In this document: one piece after another, positions 1-7,143 of the stretch
Numbering within the stretch: position 1 is the first letter of the stretch
Layout of the letters: every line of letters begins with the position of its first letter
Assembly (NCBI GenBank): GCA_043778315.1
Contig: JAYWGJ010000395.1
Location: forward strand, 1 to 13,552
DNA: 13,552 bases
Origin: JBEEMU01 sp043778315
GTDB taxonomy: Bacteria; Bacteroidota; Bacteroidia; Chitinophagales; Saprospiraceae
Direction: 5' to 3'
Notes under the pieces: generated by a model
Databases searched by the model: none
Seen by the model: the letters and a program-made list of their open reading frames with translations, nothing else
Told to the model about the DNA's origin: nothing
Program-made: the position numbers and the translations under genes

Positions 1-417
1 AAAACGTACAGCATCGCGCAAGCCGTACCTGCGGGCGCGGCTCGTGGCATGGATTTATTGTACAAAAACGTACAAGGTTTGGGTATGATTTTTAGTGGAA
101 AAGTGAAGGCTTCGGAGAGCGTAGGCGGTTTTGGTACGATGGCGAAAGCGTTCGGCGGCTCGTGGGATTGGGGACGGTTTTGGGGCATGACGGCGACGAT
201 TTCGCTCATCTTGGCATTTATGAATCTGCTACCGATACCGATGCTCGACGGCGGTTATGTGCTATTTTTGCTCTATGAAATCATTTTTAGACGCAAACCA
301 AACGAAAAATTCATGGAATATGCCCAAAATATAGGCTTTATTCTCATTTTGTCGTTATTGGTATTCTCGAACGGAATGGATATTTATAAAGGTATTTTGT
401 CGTTTTTGGGTAAATAA
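1..417 (+). CDS. rseP: RseP/RasP-type site-2 intramembrane zinc metalloprotease, C-terminal part
   Basis: The reading frame is open from the first base, so the 5' end lies outside the window and 138 residues are visible. Site-2 proteases of this family (M50B) cut transmembrane substrates such as anti-sigma factors inside the inner membrane. The visible part ends with the family's second catalytic signature, NLLPIPMLDGG, at about visible residues 75-85, whose Asp is a zinc ligand. It is preceded by a hydrophobic helix (ATISLILAFM) and followed by the usual last membrane helix (IGFILILSLLVFS). The N-terminal HExxH helix and PDZ domain must lie upstream. The 3' end is complete, with stop TAA at 415-417. 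A hairpin repeat begins at the stop codon. What is seen is the LDG motif and membrane pattern; the substrate cannot be told from here. Confidence 0.93.
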   Translation, partial: KTYSIAQAVPAGAARGMDLLYKNVQGLGMIFSGKVKASESVGGFGTMAKAFGGSWDWGRFWGMTATISLILAFMNLLPIPMLDGGYVLFLLYEIIFRRKPNEKFMEYAQNIGFILILSLLVFSNGMDIYKGILSFLGK

Positions 418-481
418 ACGGCGTGCCGATTTTAACCCGCACCAATCTCACTGTGCGGGTTGAAACCCGCACGCCGTTACG
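417..481. repeat. Composite hairpin repeat, copy 1 (two-arm element with GCCGTTACG tail)
   Basis: The element starts on the last base of the rseP-like stop codon. An outer 10-bp inverted repeat (AACGGCGTGC at 417-426, GCACGCCGTT at 469-478) encloses AACCCGCAC (434-442) and GTGCGGGTT (453-461), which can pair with each other. GTGCGGGTT can instead pair with the adjacent AACCCGCAC (464-472) as a 9-bp hairpin with a GA loop. It ends in GCCGTTACG (473-481), the same tail found twice near 12975 and 13030. It may act as a 3' end structure or terminator of the upstream gene, but there is no clear T-tract, so this is inference. Confidence 0.8.
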
Positions 482-594
482 CTTTTACGCCGAAACCTTA
501 CATAATCTTAATCAAAAAACAAAATTCCCTTGTGTTGCCAACAACAAAAAACACCGATTTGCTTGTCGCGAACGGCGTAAAAGTACCTACTTTT

Positions 595-1623
595 ATGTCG
601 CGGCTGTACGCGCTATTGAGTAAAAAAGCGGTGTATCACGGTTTAAGTTGGTTGATGTACATTAGTTTTTTTGTGGCTTGGCAATTGAATGCCCATGCTT
701 TTTGGTTTGTTTTGACCAATGAAATACTCAAATTCGTATTTGTCGGCGCAGCCGTTTATTTCAATCTTTTCTATTTATTACCAAATTATTTATCAAATAA
801 AAAATATTTTCAGTATTTTATATCGTTAATATTTACTGGTGTGCTAATTACGCCTTTGGAAGTGTTCGCGCTGTTTTGGAAAATAGGCAGTTCACCCGAC
901 TTGCAATATCAATTGGTATCGAATCAGGGAACGATTTATATTTTTAATATTTTTATTTTATTGGGCAGTACACTGCTAAAAATCATCTCCGATTGGCTTC
1001 GACATCAGCGTGTACGCAACGAACTGCAGAGAGAAAAGCTAGAAGCCGAGCTTAACTTCTTGAAAGCACAGATAAATCCGCATTTTTTATTCAATACGCT
1101 GAATAGTTTGTATGCTTTAACGCTAAAAAAGTCAGATGCAGCACCCGAAATAGTGCTGAAACTCTCCGAAATGATGCGTTATATGCTATATGAGACGAAT
1201 GAGGTGCTGGTTCCGTTGCAAAATGAGTGGCAATACCTCAAAAACTATATAGATTTGGAGCAATTACGCTTAGGACACCGCTCCGAAGTGCATTTTTTGC
1301 TAAACGGTGACATACAATACCAGCGTATCGCTCCTTTTTTGCTCGCGACATTCGTCGAAAACGCATTCAAGCATGGTGTAGGGCAGCGATTGGCGGATAG
1401 TCGCATTGATATAGAGCTAACAATCAATGCTACACAGCTTCATTTTTCGTGTACGAATAATAAACCCGAAATTGCACCGCAAATTGTGCCGAAAGGCATA
1501 GCAAATGGCATCGGTTTGGTAAATGTACGCCGTAGATTGGATTTATTATACCCAAATAAATATGAGTTAATCATCAACAGCGAAGCCAAAATGTACAGTG
1601 TTTTTCTGGATTTGCAGTTGTAA
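595..1623 (+). CDS. LytS/YehU-type membrane sensor histidine kinase (HisKA_5 / His_kinase family)
   Basis: The protein is 342 residues from the ATG at 595, the usual size for this family. An N-terminal membrane part has about four hydrophobic helices (roughly residues 17-35, 42-63, 71-96 and 112-132). A short coiled linker (HQRVRNELQREKLEAELNFLKAQ) leads to the phospho-acceptor motif INPHFLFNTLNSL with His163. The ATPase domain shows the N box FVENAFKHG (253-261) and the G box NGIGLVNVRRRL (304-315). Such kinases autophosphorylate and pass the phosphate to LytTR-type response regulators. No response regulator gene lies next to it in this window, so it looks like an orphan here. The frame stays open upstream to a TTG at 460, but that start lies inside the repeat hairpin and adds 45 residues with no family resemblance, so 595 was chosen. 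Confidence 0.92.
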   Translation: MSRLYALLSKKAVYHGLSWLMYISFFVAWQLNAHAFWFVLTNEILKFVFVGAAVYFNLFYLLPNYLSNKKYFQYFISLIFTGVLITPLEVFALFWKIGSSPDLQYQLVSNQGTIYIFNIFILLGSTLLKIISDWLRHQRVRNELQREKLEAELNFLKAQINPHFLFNTLNSLYALTLKKSDAAPEIVLKLSEMMRYMLYETNEVLVPLQNEWQYLKNYIDLEQLRLGHRSEVHFLLNGDIQYQRIAPFLLATFVENAFKHGVGQRLADSRIDIELTINATQLHFSCTNNKPEIAPQIVPKGIANGIGLVNVRRRLDLLYPNKYELIINSEAKMYSVFLDLQL

Positions 1624-1785
1624 ATTGGTGTAAATACCTATTATTAACCAGAGCTTGCAAATAGGAGGTAAATTAAAATAGAAAAAGTAAATTATAAATT
1701 AGCTCACTTAGTCGCACAGCTACCAAGTAGTTAAACCTGAATAGCCGCAGGGTGTAATCTACGCAGAATATGTATTATTTTTTGA

Positions 1786-1801
1786 AACCCTGATAAGGGT
1801 T
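1786..1801. repeat. Short palindrome AACCCT-GATA-AGGGTT
   Basis: A 6-bp perfect stem with a GATA loop, downstream of the kinase gene. Together with the near-identical hairpin at 1953 it suggests a small repeat family or a weak terminator. There is no U-tract directly after it on the plus strand; on the minus strand it is followed by A/T-rich sequence. Confidence 0.5.
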
Positions 1802-1952
1802 CAACTTGCAAGAATGACCTATAAAATTGGCAGTTATCGCGTTCAGCCCCTATCAAGGTTGCCTTTCAACTTTGCCTCTATATAGGTTCTACACACGTTC
1901 ATTTCGTTAAGGCAGTGCCTTATCTCACTCATACCTAGGGTTCTTCACGTTA

Positions 1953-1967
1953 AACCCTTTCAGGGTT
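1953..1967. repeat. Short palindrome AACCCT-TTC-AGGGTT
   Basis: Same 6-bp arms as the palindrome at 1786 with a three-base loop. It lies 26 bases beyond the stop codon of the minus-strand M43 protease, a plausible place for a 3' end hairpin, although no T-run follows it on that strand. Confidence 0.5.
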
Positions 1968-1993
1968 GCGAGGTATACGTTGCACATCATATC

Positions 1994-4135
1994 CTAAAAA
2001 ATAATCAATTTTTGTGTGCCGAATACTTGCGCGCCGTGTAGCGTAACGTGGTACGCGCCTGCGGGCAAGTCGGCAGTGTTTACGGTGAAGTGATTGGTGC
2101 CTTGATGCACGGTTTGCGGCGTGCTGCGTACTAAGCGACCCGTCCAATCGTATATCTCCACGTTCAGTTGTGCGTAATAAGTAGCATTATAATATAAGGT
2201 AGTGCTGCCTTTGGCAGGGTTCGGCTGCAAGGTGAATGTTGCGACAGCTACATTATAATTTTGTGTAGCTACGGTTTTTTGTGCAATATTAATATTGTCT
2301 AAATAAGTGTTGTTTTCGTAATTACTAATGTTTCGAAATTTAACCATCACGTTATCATTAGCGGCAAACGCAGCCAAATTGATAGTATCATTGCGCCATT
2401 GCGCAGCCGTCGGCGTAAAGGCAGTGGTCAGAAAGGAAGCCGTGGCTAATAAATCCTTTTGTTTGCGGTACACTTCGGTAAACGTAATACCACAATCGAT
2501 AGAAACTAAAATCACCAAGGTATCATACGAACACGGATTGGCAGTAGTACAGGTAGCGGGGTTGGTATAGTAAGCGTTTGCGACATCAAAAGTAAGCATC
2601 GGAGAGCCACCGTATTGCGTCAAGTCAGCAAAAGGTAAGGTCAAGTCGTCTTTTAAACCCGCAGCACCTGTATAGTCATAATTAGCCATTTTGGCAGAAC
2701 CTACCGCGCCTTTACCTACCGTACCACGCACCCAAGTAATACCATTATCGGGGTTGTTGACGGTGTAGCCGGCTGGCGGAAAAGCCGTAGCCAAAAAGTT
2801 TTGTGGTGCAACCACGCCGCCTTGCGCGCCCGCGATATTGACGGTCTGCGATTGCGCATTGGCGGTAGCTGTATTAGAGTCGGCGATACCGTTGATAGTC
2901 ACAATACTGACCACAACGGTATGCGCGCCCGCGCTCAAGTTACCCGAAACAGGCAGCGTGAGTACGGTGGCGGCTAAGGAGGCTAACTGACCGCTAAACG
3001 TGTAGCTGATAGGCGCGCCGCCGTCGACAGTATAATTAAGTACAGCAGCAGTGATGGTTGTAGTCCCAAAATTTTTGAACGTAATGGCGGGCTGTACGGT
3101 CAATCCGCAAAGCGTAGTATTGAGCGTGGTAATATTTATAACCGACGCATCGGTCGCGACAAGCGTAACGGGAATTGCGCCGTTCGAGGTCTGTATAGCA
3201 ACGCGCTCATTGCTCAACGTAGCGTTCATCACAGCTGCTTGCCCTTTGGTAAACATATTCATACAGCCGTCATTGCTGTAATCCATGTAATTCATAAACA
3301 TATCGCCGTTCGGCGCGTTGCTGCAAGAAACGTACGGGAAAGCAAGGCAACCGTCGGTGGCTGTTTCCTGCGTTGGCGTGTCGGCAATATTATCGTTGCC
3401 GCAAGTAGCGTCGCCCCAAATGTGGGTTAAACCCAACCAATGCCCTATTTCGTGAGTAGCGGTGCGCCCAAGCTCGAACGGCGTTTGTGCAGTGCCATTG
3501 CGCCCGAAGTAGTCCACGTGAGCTACCACACCGTCCTCGCTTGCGTTGCCTGCACCTGGAAACTGCGCGTACCCAAGTAAGAGCTGACCCAAGTCGCAAC
3601 ACCAAAGATTGAAGTATTTCTGGGTGTCCCACGCATCGCTGCCGCCTGTATTATTGTGTTTAGCATTTTCACTCACATCACTAAACACTTGCGTAGTAGT
3701 CGCTTTGCGGATAATGCCGTTGGTGGAATTACCTTGCGGGTCACGGAGCGCCAAAACGAACTGCACATCAATTTTGCCCGCCACAGGACGAAACGCATTA
3801 GGCGTATTGACGCTGTCCGCGTTCATTCTGCGGTAATCTTCGTTAAGTACAGCGATTTGAGACTGTATTTGCGCATCACTAAGGTTCTCGGCAGCGTTTT
3901 TATAGAGTACATGAACGACCACGGGGATAACGATGGTAGCCCTATTTTGTATAGGATTAGCTACCGCAAACGCACGATTGTCCGCTTGCTTTTGCAAAAA
4001 CTTCTGATATGCCTTAGGATTAGCTTGCGCCCAACGGTCGAGGTGCTGCATAGTGCCACAGTTGCGATGTTGCTGTGCGTTAGCTAAATAAATAGTACCA
4101 AATAAAATAGCGATGAGTGTAATAATATTTTTCAT
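1994..4135 (-). CDS. Secreted M43 (cytophagalysin/pappalysin-type) zinc metalloprotease with T9SS C-terminal sorting domain
   Basis: The protein is 713 residues from the ATG at 4135-4133. A Sec signal peptide (MKNIITLIAILFGTIYLANA) is followed by a propeptide and an M43 catalytic domain. This has the zinc motif HEIGHWLGLTH at residues 228-238 and the Met-turn NYMDYS at 282-287, with the family's paired cysteines nearby. After the catalytic domain come a CARDB-like beta domain (about 321-428), a jelly-roll region resembling choice-of-anchor domains (about 446-622), and a C-terminal domain of about 80 residues (FTLQPNPAKGSTTL ... LPAGAYHV ... TQKLIIF). This last part matches the type A sorting domain used by the type IX secretion system, so the enzyme is probably exported across the outer membrane and then processed. 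A longer in-frame start at 4222 would put 29 non-conserved residues before the signal peptide and overlap the promoter, so it was rejected. The substrate is unknown. Confidence 0.93.
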   Translation of the reverse strand: MKNIITLIAILFGTIYLANAQQHRNCGTMQHLDRWAQANPKAYQKFLQKQADNRAFAVANPIQNRATIVIPVVVHVLYKNAAENLSDAQIQSQIAVLNEDYRRMNADSVNTPNAFRPVAGKIDVQFVLALRDPQGNSTNGIIRKATTTQVFSDVSENAKHNNTGGSDAWDTQKYFNLWCCDLGQLLLGYAQFPGAGNASEDGVVAHVDYFGRNGTAQTPFELGRTATHEIGHWLGLTHIWGDATCGNDNIADTPTQETATDGCLAFPYVSCSNAPNGDMFMNYMDYSNDGCMNMFTKGQAAVMNATLSNERVAIQTSNGAIPVTLVATDASVINITTLNTTLCGLTVQPAITFKNFGTTTITAAVLNYTVDGGAPISYTFSGQLASLAATVLTLPVSGNLSAGAHTVVVSIVTINGIADSNTATANAQSQTVNIAGAQGGVVAPQNFLATAFPPAGYTVNNPDNGITWVRGTVGKGAVGSAKMANYDYTGAAGLKDDLTLPFADLTQYGGSPMLTFDVANAYYTNPATCTTANPCSYDTLVILVSIDCGITFTEVYRKQKDLLATASFLTTAFTPTAAQWRNDTINLAAFAANDNVMVKFRNISNYENNTYLDNINIAQKTVATQNYNVAVATFTLQPNPAKGSTTLYYNATYYAQLNVEIYDWTGRLVRSTPQTVHQGTNHFTVNTADLPAGAYHVTLHGAQVFGTQKLIIF

Positions 4136-4192
4136 GGAACGATTGAGATAAGTATGGATTATTATAATTATAAAAATGTATGTATTATGACA

Positions 4193-4223
4193 CAAAGTTA
4201 AGTCATTTTTTTTGTTTAACAAA
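4193..4223 (-). promoter_or_regulatory. Bacteroidota-type promoter for the M43 protease gene
   Basis: On the minus strand TTTG (4223-4220) is followed after 19 bases by TAACTTTG (4200-4193), matching the known Bacteroidota housekeeping promoter form TTG-N17..20-TAnnTTTG. It sits about 57 bases upstream of the start codon. This is the best two-box match in the window. Confidence 0.75.
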
Positions 4224-4321
4224 ATAATATTTTGTAGTATAAAAATGGAAAAAATACCAATGGCTGTTTTATTAGCAATAAAATACTGGTTGTGGTTTAC
4301 CTACCAATCACAATTAAATGC

Positions 4322-4329
4322 TACTTTTG
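4322..4329 (+). promoter_or_regulatory. -7 promoter element TACTTTTG before the MATE gene
   Basis: TACTTTTG fits TAnnTTTG and lies four bases before the ATG at 4334. Transcription would then begin close to that ATG, giving a very short or absent leader, or translation may start at the next in-frame ATG at 4370. No convincing -33 box was seen. Confidence 0.4.
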
Positions 4330-4333
4330 CGGT

Positions 4334-5677
4334 ATGAAAATATATGGTACGATTGTTTTACGTCAAGAAATGCGCGCTATTTTGCGGCTTGGCGTTCCGT
4401 TGATGATTGCAGAGTTGAGCGGTGTTTTTATGTCGTTGATAGGAACAGCTATGGTCGGCGGCGTAAGCACTACTGCCGTGGCGGCGGCTGGTATAGCGCG
4501 TCCTGTTTATCTTTTTTTCGCGCTGTTTGGCATCGGTTCTGCGGTGATGACCGCGCCACTCGTGGCGATTGCTAACGAGCAAACTGATAAAACCGCCGTG
4601 AAGAATATCCTTTATTTTGGCGGCGCGGTAGGTGCATTATTGTCGTTGGTATTGTGCGGAATGACGTGTGCTATTGCTCTAAACTTCAATTATTTGCAAC
4701 AACCGCCCGACGTGACCGCCGCCGCCGTGCCGTATCTTTGGGCAGTAATCCCGAGCGTCTTCCCACTACTCTTGTCTATTCATTTACTGCACTTTGCCGA
4801 CGGATTAGGGCATACGCGAGTCGGTATGGTGTTCGCGATGAGTAGTTTGGTACTCAATTTTGTGCTGTGTTGGGTATTTATTTTTGGTCATTTAGGCGTG
4901 AAGCCACTCGGACTACTCGGCGCGGGTATCGCTACTACCATCAGCGAGTACACCCTGTTCAGCAGCTTACTATACTATATATATACGAGTGAAAAATTTG
5001 CGGTGGTGCACCGCGCCAATATCGTTTGGGCAAACTGGCGCACCGAGATGAGTAGTTTTGCACAATCTGCGTTTCCCGTCGGGCTTCAAATTTGGGTAGA
5101 ATACTTGGCGTATGCTGTCGCCGCAATGATTGTGGGGCAACTTGGGACGTATCCGCTTGCCGCGCACAACATTGCAATAAGTTTAGCCACCAGTTCGTTT
5201 ATGTTAATGTTAGCGATAGGCTCGGCAGGGTCTATTCGGGTTGGGCAAGCGGTCGGCAAAAAAGACAACGAGCAGGCGCGGTTGTCTGGTGTATCCGCGC
5301 TAATTTTAGGACTACTTTTTATTAGTATTTTTGTGGCGTTATTTTTATGTTTGCCTTCCACGTTAGCACATATTTTTACACGAGACGAACAAGTCGTACA
5401 GTTGGTTATTCCACTTCTTATTACTGCTGGTTTTTTTCAGCTCTGCGACGCTGTACAATGCGTCAGTATAGCTTTATTGCGTGGCTTAGGCGACAGTCAG
5501 CTACCGTCAATGCTTTCTCTTGCCGCGTATTGGCTCGTCGGAATGCCCATTGGTTACTGGCTTACCTTCGGGTTTGGCTGGGGTATACAAGGTGTGTGGG
5601 TTGGTTTTCTCATTTCGCTTTCGCTACAAGCCGTATGGTTCACCTGGCGGTTCTTTTACTTGACGCGCAGGGTTTAA
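4334..5677 (+). CDS. MATE family efflux transporter (NorM/DinF type)
   Basis: The protein is 447 residues with about twelve hydrophobic helices, the standard MATE length and topology. It opens with the family's typical first helix context (RQEMRAILRLGVPLMIAELSG) followed by GTAMVGG, and has a second-half repeat (QSAFPVGLQIWVEYLAYAVAAMIVGQLGTYPLAAHNIAIS) typical of the family. These carriers export cationic drugs, dyes or metabolites in exchange for Na+ or H+ across the inner membrane. The start at 4334 keeps the short polar N-terminus usual in the family; a GTG at 4292 would add 14 residues, and an ATG at 4370 would remove 12. Its TAA (5675-5677) overlaps the stop codon of the convergent DUF2809 gene. 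The actual substrate cannot be deduced. Confidence 0.93.
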   Translation: MKIYGTIVLRQEMRAILRLGVPLMIAELSGVFMSLIGTAMVGGVSTTAVAAAGIARPVYLFFALFGIGSAVMTAPLVAIANEQTDKTAVKNILYFGGAVGALLSLVLCGMTCAIALNFNYLQQPPDVTAAAVPYLWAVIPSVFPLLLSIHLLHFADGLGHTRVGMVFAMSSLVLNFVLCWVFIFGHLGVKPLGLLGAGIATTISEYTLFSSLLYYIYTSEKFAVVHRANIVWANWRTEMSSFAQSAFPVGLQIWVEYLAYAVAAMIVGQLGTYPLAAHNIAISLATSSFMLMLAIGSAGSIRVGQAVGKKDNEQARLSGVSALILGLLFISIFVALFLCLPSTLAHIFTRDEQVVQLVIPLLITAGFFQLCDAVQCVSIALLRGLGDSQLPSMLSLAAYWLVGMPIGYWLTFGFGWGIQGVWVGFLISLSLQAVWFTWRFFYLTRRV

Positions 5678-6078
5678 ATGATTTTTTTTCGCTTCGCGAT
5701 GAGTACCCTTTGCTCCGCGATAACTACCAACAGCACGCCTAGGGTGTACATTGCAATATCTTCCCAACTAAACGAGTTGCCTATTACTATCATCGCTACG
5801 CGAGATTTTTGCAACCCTATTATATTAACAATATGTAGGTATTGCAAAGTTTCTATCGTATATGCGAAACACAATACGACTACTATCGCTACCCATACAG
5901 GGGCATTTATTACGCTTTTTAGGGCGCAATATAATAGTATTACTACCAACAAATCTCCGATATAAGGTCGCACGATACGGTCGCGGAAAAATAATGCTAT
6001 ACTGACCTCTATTACAAACAATAGTAGGGTCAGTATAGCATATTTTTCATTAAAATTAAAAACCAAAGGCAAGTTCAA
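5674..6078 (-). CDS. DUF2809 family small membrane protein
   Basis: The protein is about 134 residues with four hydrophobic helices. The pattern ALFFRDRIVRPYIGDLLVVILLY near residues 29-51 and the later GNSFSWEDIAMYTLGVLLV are what I associate with DUF2809, a family of unknown function common in Bacteroidota. There is no ATG near the N-terminus. The frame opens after a stop at 6088-6090, and the plausible starts are TTG at 6078-6076, 6072-6070 or 6066-6064, so the exact start is uncertain. It begins four bases after the stop of the upstream lipoprotein gene, which suggests one transcript with coupled translation. A strong 14-bp inverted repeat lies inside the first 30 codons. Its TAA shares a TTAA with the stop codon of the MATE gene. 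Confidence 0.8.
   Translation of the reverse strand: MNLPLVFNFNEKYAILTLLLFVIEVSIALFFRDRIVRPYIGDLLVVILLYCALKSVINAPVWVAIVVVLCFAYTIETLQYLHIVNIIGLQKSRVAMIVIGNSFSWEDIAMYTLGVLLVVIAEQRVLIAKRKKII
5994..6041. repeat. Perfect 14-bp inverted repeat inside the DUF2809 gene
   Basis: ATGCTATACTGACC (5994-6007) and GGTCAGTATAGCAT (6028-6041) are exact reverse complements separated by 20 bases. The spacer holds a smaller stem, CTATT (6009-6013) with AATAG (6020-6024). In the transcript this would be a stable hairpin starting about 37 bases after the first possible start codon. Confidence 0.85.
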
Positions 6079-6082
6079 AGAC

Positions 6083-6514
6083 TTATTTCATTCTTTTATA
6101 ATGATTGGTGTTGCCTCTTCCGCCCGCCATAGATGTTTCTAAGACCGTAGCATCTACTTTTACAACGTTAAAACACTCAATATCCACCTCGCCAGCACTG
6201 GTGTAGCAGCCCATAGCACCCTTCGCGCCTGCACAAGCTACATTAGAACAATCGGGAAAGTACGCAAACTTACGAGCAGGCGTTTTTTTGCCGTCGTAAG
6301 TGTCGGTAATAGTTGCCTCAGCTATTTCGACAACCGATTTGGCATCTTCTACCGACTGCCACTTACCAATTAACATTTTGGCAGCGTCGGTAGCAGTAGC
6401 GGGCGCTTCACTGACTTTTGCAGTGGTTTCAGCAGCGTTTTCCACAGGTGCTTTTGTTTCGCTATTGCAAGCGATGAAACCGCAAACGGTAACAATTAAG
6501 ATTAAATACTTCAT
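6083..6514 (-). CDS. Small lipoprotein of unknown function, lipocalin-like or DUF4488-like core
   Basis: The protein is 143 residues. The N-terminus MKYLILIVTVCGFIAC is a lipoprotein signal peptide with a lipobox ending at Cys16. A low-complexity Ala/Thr/Glu linker (about residues 17-46) follows, then a small folded domain starting GKWQSVEDAKSVVEI, which resembles the opening strand of lipocalin-like lipoproteins. Cysteines at DCSNVACAGAKGAMGCYTS and ECF may form disulfides. It is probably anchored in the outer or inner membrane facing the periplasm. It is the first gene of a likely two-gene unit with the DUF2809 gene four bases downstream. I cannot name its function. Confidence 0.82.
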   Translation of the reverse strand: MKYLILIVTVCGFIACNSETKAPVENAAETTAKVSEAPATATDAAKMLIGKWQSVEDAKSVVEIAEATITDTYDGKKTPARKFAYFPDCSNVACAGAKGAMGCYTSAGEVDIECFNVVKVDATVLETSMAGGRGNTNHYKRMK

Positions 6515-6576
6515 AATAAAGTTGTTATTAAAATGATTAAAATAAGAAATGACACTGTTATAATACGATTACGGTA

Positions 6577-6605
6577 TAAAGGTAATTATAATATTCTAAT
6601 TACAA
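6577..6605 (-). promoter_or_regulatory. Possible promoter for the lipoprotein-DUF2809 unit
   Basis: On the minus strand TTG (6605-6603) is followed after 18 bases by TACCTTTA (6584-6577), one mismatch from TAnnTTTG, about 62 bases before the ATG. Spacing fits the Bacteroidota pattern, but the last base deviates and the region is AT-rich, so chance is possible. Confidence 0.4.
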
Positions 6606-6721
6606 TTAATCTTTTTATCATTCTATAATAAAAAGATTACTTTACAGCTAATAAAAGGTATTTTGCGTTTTACAAAAGGCTTTTTTTATAAAAAAATAGA
6701 GTCATTGTAATTTATAACGCA

Positions 6722-6904
6722 GTCAGTGAAAGTTATAACAGGGTCGGTGAAGGTTGTAACAGGGTCGGTGAAGGTTGTAACAGGGTCGGTAAAGATTGTA
6801 ACAGGGTCGGTGGAGGTTGTAACAGGGTCGGTGAAGGTTGTAACAGGGTCGGTGAAGGTTGTAACAGGGTCGGTGGAGGTTGTAACGGGGTCGGTGGAAA
6901 TCTT
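6722..6904. repeat. 21-bp tandem repeat, eight full copies plus a partial ninth
   Basis: The unit is close to GTCGGTGAAGGTTGTAACAGG, repeating exactly every 21 bases from 6722 to 6889, with a partial copy to 6904. Copies differ at few places: the first has A changes, the fourth has AAAGATT, and the fifth and eighth have GGAGG. It is richer in G than the AT-rich flanks and strongly strand-asymmetric. Because 21 is divisible by three, it is open on both strands and gives artificial seven-residue peptide repeats. It lies in the divergent region between the lipoprotein and the S8 protease. Confidence 0.95.
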
Positions 6905-7002
6905 AAAACATTGTATTTGTAATAAAATAAGTCATTTTTTTGATTTTTTGACTGAATTACCACAGGTTTTAAGCTATTAAAAAGTGAATTGTCCATGAAT
7001 TG

Positions 7003-7022
7003 CCACGGGTTGAAACCCGTGG
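7003..7022. repeat. Hairpin repeat CGGGTTGAAACCCG family, copy 2 (solo hairpin)
   Basis: CCACGGGTT-GA-AACCCGTGG is a perfect 9-bp stem with the same GA loop and the same CGGGTT/AACCCG core as the hairpins at 453-472 and 13010-13029. The outer three base pairs differ but remain complementary. It lacks the GCCGTTACG tail of the other copies. Confidence 0.8.
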
Positions 7023-7143
7023 AAGCATATCGAAGCATAGGTTTTCATTCCCTAAAATACTACTTTCATCGCCAATATCAGCACCTTTATCCAAAATTTA
7101 GATAAATTTATCGTATTATGATACTATATAATAAGTAAAGGCG

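Larger units (their letters stand above)
1624..1993. other. Gene-free convergent intergenic region with AACCCT/AGGGTT palindromes
   Basis: These 370 bases separate two convergent genes, the kinase and the M43 protease. No convincing coding frame or tRNA was seen. The region holds two short palindromes (see separate entries), a related AGGGTT at 1937-1942, and the word CTTGCAA twice (about 1654 and 1805). The mixture of half-palindromes suggests relics of dispersed repeats that may serve as 3' end structures for both genes; this is inference. Confidence 0.5.

Noticed and set aside
460..594. 45-residue N-terminal extension of the histidine kinase from a TTG at 460
   Set aside because: The TTG lies in the middle of the hairpin repeat and the added residues do not fit the family; ATG at 595 gives normal length.
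423..623. 66-residue open frame after the rseP-like gene
   Set aside because: It begins in the repeat, runs into the kinase gene in another frame and has no recognisable features.
3656..4087. 143-residue plus-strand frame opposite the M43 protease
   Set aside because: Shadow of the protease gene; the opposite strand encodes conserved catalytic-domain sequence.
4136..4222. 29-residue N-terminal extension of the M43 protease
   Set aside because: It would place hydrophobic, non-conserved residues before a clean signal peptide and overlap the promoter boxes.
6722..6904. CRISPR array
   Set aside because: The repeats are contiguous 21-mers with no spacers, and no cas gene is nearby.
6726..6980. 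Open frame with VVTGSVK heptapeptide repeats on the plus strand (GTG start)
   Set aside because: It exists only because the 21-bp DNA repeat is divisible by three; there is no signal, family resemblance or promoter, and the end is low-complexity.
6733..7038. Open frame with LLQPSPT repeats on the minus strand
   Set aside because: Same artefact of the 21-bp repeat, and its start lies just beyond the hairpin repeat at 7003-7022.
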